Assembly: GCA_040954595.2 (NCBI GenBank)
Contig: CM082586.2
Span: 4,092,001 to 4,156,000, forward strand
DNA: 64,000 nt
From: Balanoglossus misakiensis
Taxonomy: Eukaryota; Hemichordata
Reading direction: 5' to 3'
In this document: positions 40,701 through 46,700 of the stretch, in pieces
Numbering within the stretch: the first letter of the stretch is position 1
How the letters are laid out: each line of letters opens with the position of its first letter
Program-made: the position numbers and the translations under genes
The notes under the pieces: model-generated
Seen by the model: the letters and a program-made list of their open reading frames with translations, nothing else
Told to the model about the DNA's origin: nothing
Database searches by the model: none

Positions 40701-43700
40701 ATGAACCGTTGCCGATGTTGAGCTCGGAAGAGACAACACGTGAGTAGTTCTTTAACAAGATTTGGTTTTTTTTCCTGTTGTTTTGTGTTCCGAATGTCAA
40801 GCATGGTGTCCACACTGATTACTGTTTTCTCTAATATACATATATGTCCATTTATGGTTATATGGGTGTTTCAATCATTACAAATGATCATGTAGGGATG
40901 GATGCCCTTTTTCTAACATGCACTTCAAGTGAAAATATGTGATTGGCTACATCTCAGTAGTAAACTTTATAGTGATCGAGTCGTGTTGAGAAGTAGACAT
41001 GGATGTTCAGTGAAATCATGTATGTTTCCTATATCTTGAACACATCAATGCATTGTGATTTCTAAAGGAGTGTGGCCTGAATATTCATAATTAACACTTT
41101 ATTATCATTTTGTCATCTCGACAGAAGAAGCTGGTCAAGCCAACGATGACGAGGGAGCAGTGACCAACGCCAGTCCGGACCTCGGACCGATGACCGACTT
41201 CCACCAGCTGCTCATCCTGCGCATGCTGCGTCCCGACCGCCTGCCCATCGCCATGGCGAAGTACGTCAACAAGCACATGACCAGCGTCAAGCATATAACG
41301 CCGTCGATCAGCAGCATCCAGGGCAGTGCCAACACGTCTCTGGGCATCCTGGTGATGATGCCCCCCAAGGCTGAACGCGAGCATTTCATCAGCTCCATTA
41401 CTTTGAACACGCACCCGGTGGAGATCCTGAAACAACTTGCACAGGTGAGATTATTTTGACCCCTGTCATCCAGTTTCGGCAGACAAGATCTTCTTGTAAT
41501 CATTGCGAAAATGTAAACCCAAATTTCAGGAAACCAGTGAATAAATTTAACAGATGCAATGCTGTGATCTAAGAAGTTAATACAGGTTTTTACTGTGTTA
41601 CGGTGGTCACAACATAAACTACATACATTGTTGGATTTTGCAAACGATCACTATGTTCAGTACTAAACAGACCTGCACTGAAATGAAAATAATGATCAGT
41701 AATATTATATTGGCTTTACTAAAGACATCACATAGAATCAGTGCAGAAAATCAAAAATATGTCTGTATACATGAATATGTACACCCTATGGTTTTGTCTG
41801 GATGCTTTTGCTGTGCTTTCTGAGTTTATGATACAAAGAATAGTGATTCATCATGATGATTTCTCTATCTGTCTGTGCATGTACAGTCCAAGAACATCCC
41901 AATTGACGTTGTCAACATCGCTGAGGGCTGTGAGGCAGAGGCTGATATTGTGATCGACATGGCTGTCAAGAACGATGGATGGGTTGTTCTTCAAGATCTG
42001 CATCTGGCATCGCAGAGATTTTCTAAGGAACTGCGACATCACTTGATCCGTGTTGGCAACACTGGTGGTGAGTGAAATAACCACATGAGTCCTGCTGTCT
42101 CAGTGAAGAAAATGAACTCTTTTAAATCCAAAGAAATCTTAACGTGTACAATTTGAAGAATCAAGAGAAAGTTCATGGTCACTGTTTAAATTTTTGGCCC
42201 GTCTCAGTGAACTGTACTGTAGTTGAAATTCAAAGTTGCCTTTAAATTCTATTTTTATTCTACTGTTTTCTAAGTCTTCAAATGGCCATGTTGAGGCACA
42301 TATATTGTTCATGGCCAGCCCTTGAAAATCTGTCATTGGTTAGATGTCCCATTACCTTGGTGTAACTGTGGCTAAGCTTGCATACATGTTTAGATGACCA
42401 TATACCTTTAATGTAATTTTGTTTTCAGGTCCAATGGGTTTGAATCCTATTGAGAAAGAAGGCACCTCAAATTTCCGTGTGTGGATAACATCGCAGCCGA
42501 GTGAAGACATTGCATCAGCGTTGTTGCAGTCCTTACGCGTCATCAACTGGGACAACATTACACCTGCGTTGTTGGTTGGTGGAACTGAAGACACAGATGG
42601 TGCTGATAATGAATTCCAAGCTAACACTCTGCAGGACGTCTTGAAGATCGGTGAGTCAAAACTCTGTCTTGTCATCAAATAAATGTATCCATATGGAAAG
42701 GCAATAATTGTCAAAAATGAAAGTAACTGACAAACAAGTCATGTTCACTATATCCTGTCCCTTGAGAAAATGATCTATCTTTTATCTTTTGTTGCGCACT
42801 GTAAAACTCTGTCCCAGCCTTTTACATCCATTTTTTGTGTAGTCACCAAACCACATGATAAGAAACAATTGACTAAATCACTTCTAAGAAAATGTTATCT
42901 GAGAAAGCAGATGCAAAGCAGATGTCATATTGAATATGATGGAAAGCTTTTGTCTTTATGTGTCAGTTTGCTGTGTCTGTGTGTTTTAACCCTTTCCCCA
43001 CAATGGTTCAGTCCAAAGCCCATTGTTTCCTATGATAAGGTTGGTCCTATAAAGAGGGAAGTTGGGGTGAAAGGGTTAATCTTTACAATCGTCAAAGACT
43101 TTCTCTTACTGACAGTGGTGCATTTCCTCATTTGCAGCGATTGCATCGGCTTTGGATTCAGTCTCGGAGTCCCAGTGGAATCAGATCCGTGACCAGTCCA
43201 GCGCCGTCAAAGGCATGGTGTTTGGAATCTGCGTCGTCCACGGCATTCTGGTGGCGCGTCAGTCCTACGGTTGCCGTGGCATCTCCCAGTGGTACGCCTT
43301 CTCTCAAGTTCAAATACAGCAAGCCGTTGAGGCCGTCGCTGGTCCGTCTGCCAAAGCAGAGGGCGGTTCTGAACCCAAGCTTCAAGATGTGATTCACAGC
43401 CTCACACAGGTAATGCAGAAAACATGATTTTTATTTCCGTCAAGTCTGTCGTCGCTAGCCTGTATAATCACCATTATCTGGTCTTGTGTATAGTGTAGAT
43501 TCATCGACAACGGGTTTTCTCTTGTCGACGTTTCAATCAATTTTGATTGCAAAAAATGTGTGCGATTTGGAACAGTGACAAGGAAAAATGCTGTTGTACC
43601 AAGCTACTGTGCTGATTGGAATTATTTGCTAAATTTTTATTTTTCTCATGTCCACATTTCAGTTGGTGTACGGTAACTTGATTCAGAATGACTGGGACAA

Positions 43701-46700
43701 GCTTTATGTGGAGACTATAGTCAGCCATGTGATGTCAGCAACCAGCAGCCAATCAGGGAACCTGATGCTGGGCAGTGTTGCCATAGGAACCCCACCAGCC
43801 AATGTCGACCCAGCTAACTACAGCCAGTGGCTGTCTGAGAAGTGGTTGAACGAGGGCAACTCGAGCGATGCGTTGTCACTGGATTTCAGTGTGGAGAAAC
43901 ATTACAATCAAACAAAGTAAGCAAAACTAAATTCCATGAAATTGCACTACATCTGACATCTTGCTATAGAAATATGATTGTGTATTGCTGTGGACACCCT
44001 CGCCAATCTAGTTAATGTAGAACACTGTAGTAGTCTGAATGCACCATTTTATTCTGGACAATGTCTATCTAAACTACACCTTACTCAAAAAGACAAGCAA
44101 CATGAACTGTTCCTTTCAAATCGTAGAAATATTTGTTTTAATTTTCAATCATTTCTCTCCTCCGCGCTATGTAGAACATGCAAATCAAAATAAAACTGAT
44201 GAAAGCTAAATGTTTACGTTTGATTGCAGTGGCATCGACTTCTTGAAATACATCGACAAACTATACGAACTACAACATTCAGGACCACACGACCACAGAG
44301 TCCGACTTCACATGAAGAAAGAAATGGACACGTATCGATTGCAGCATGCCATGGACATGGTTATCGAACAGCTGCCTCCGCTGCTGGAACTGGGAGCGAT
44401 CCCGGATCAGATCCTGAACGAGGGCTATTCATTCCCGTATCACGTACCCTCCATCATAAGCTTGGCCAGCACAGTGGTTGACGAGATGCCGGAAACATTC
44501 GGATATGTGCTGCTACAGGTGAGTTGTACAATTTGAATTCATGCACAAATCCCTGAAATTAGAAGCAGCCAACCGTAGCGTTGACTGGGCATGACAGCAA
44601 CTGAAGATCCTAGTATACGTAGGTCGTGGCGACTGCAGTGAGGTTTGTACTGGTATGGGAGGACATATTCTCATCAAGGGGGACACCCACGCGGTGCAAC
44701 GACCCCTTCCCTTTAAATGATAATAATGCTGATTACTACAGAGGGCTGTGTTGCGAAAACCAAACACTAAGTAATAAGCCCAGGGCTGGAGTTACTTGGG
44801 TTTCAATCACCATGGCTTTTAATCATATTCTAACAAAACATGCACTATGATTATTTGCAGGAATGCCATTGGCTCAATGCTTTGCTGTGTCATGTACGAC
44901 AGTCTCTGCATGAATTGGACAAACACATACTCGGTGGCGAACATGCAATACCGCAGGAATTTACAGAAGTGACCCAATCCCTACAAGAAGAATTTGTGCC
45001 GATATCATGGATACATCCTCTAAGCCAACCGACCACACATTCACTGCTGTCATGGCTGAAAGGTTTGTGTAGTTATCAAATCCTTTTACTATAGCGTGTT
45101 GACATATGGAGACATTTGCCTACAAGGCCTGATAGAAATTTTTGCCAATCATGAGCTGTTTCAGGGGGTTACCGTGATGAGACAAATACACTATATATAT
45201 AATTGAATTCATTTTTTTTTATTTCTGTTGTAGATTTGAACAAACGTCACAGTCAACTCAAGCAGTGGGTGAAGGAAGGCAAAGTTCCAACCAAGAACAA
45301 TAAAAACGACGGCGCTCGTGGTGAACTGACATCAGTCTGGCTTGGCGGTCTTGTCAACCCCAACGCTCTGATTACCGCCCTCAGACAAGAAAAAGCGGTC
45401 ATTTCTGGCTGCCTTCTGACTGAGGTAAGTCACTGTGTAACAAAAGTTTACAGCCAGGTGTGCTTGTAGTTAGTCTTGAAAGGTACAAAAGTCACGTTTG
45501 ACATTATTTTAGTTTCTTGTGGTAGTTTATTTATGCGTAGCTGACTGAAATATGCTACATGTCTGTTTTCTGAATTTTCGTCAATGCGGAAAGTAATCGT
45601 GACAGTTTCTATCAATTTCTGCAGGCCAAGTTATTGCGTTTAATTAACTTTTAATTACTCGCAATTGATAATGTCTTGTAACTTGCTTGGCAGGTTGAAC
45701 TTGAGTGTGATGTTTCTACGTCCATCGATTGTGACTCATTTGACATTGAACATGAAGGTGGAATGTACCTACGTGGGCTGTATCTCCAAGGTGCATCATG
45801 GGATATCCAAAATGGCTGCCTCTCTCCACCCAAGTAAGTCTCTTTGACCAATCAGTGATGCCGTTACATCATTAAAACAGCTAGACCTTCTGTATGTATG
45901 TAGGCTTGTCTTGCATTCAGGTTTTGACCCTATTATTTTTGTATTCTGCTTTCCAGGACCGAGTTAAATTTGATGCCCAGTGTGTACATCCGACCAGTTG
46001 TGAAATCCACTGCGACCGACACCGACCAAAGCGAGCAACAGGATGTTGGATATTTTGAGTGTCCGGTTTGTGTCAATAAAGCTCGTCAAATCACCGCATT
46101 CACTCTACGTTTGAGATGTCCATTGCCGGTGGAGCAGTGGAAACAAGCAGGCACGGCCATCGTACTTGATCCAGGTAAGTTTCATTTCACACATCAGTGT
46201 TTCTTACAAATTGTAGCAACCTCTAAAATCAGCAGAGAAAAGCATGTACTTGACACTAGACATGTTTTACCCAAAATGTAAGAATTTTAACATGTGAGAA
46301 TATTTGTCTTTTTAGGTGCTCCTGAGGACAGCGTGAAGAAATCCAAGGGTTTCATGGCCATCAAACGTGAAGTGGCTATGATTGAAGACGACGCGATGAG
46401 TGAAAGGGTACCGTCGTCGATTGGATCTCGCAAATCGGGGCTGTCCGACAACGCGTCCGAGCACTCCAGGATGTCGAGGCGCTCCGCGCGGTCGCTGCGA
46501 TCCCGTCTGTCCGACCAGGCCCTGCAGCAGCAGCAGCAGCGGCAGGCGGAGAAGTTCGACTCGACGTGGTCGGTGCGGTCGGAGACGCTGGGCAAGGAGC
46601 GATACAGCTACTCCATGTTCGACTACCGGGCGCCCACGCTGCGGGAGAAACGTCTGGAGGAGCGACAGAGGAGACGGCAGGAGATGCTGGACAACCAGAA

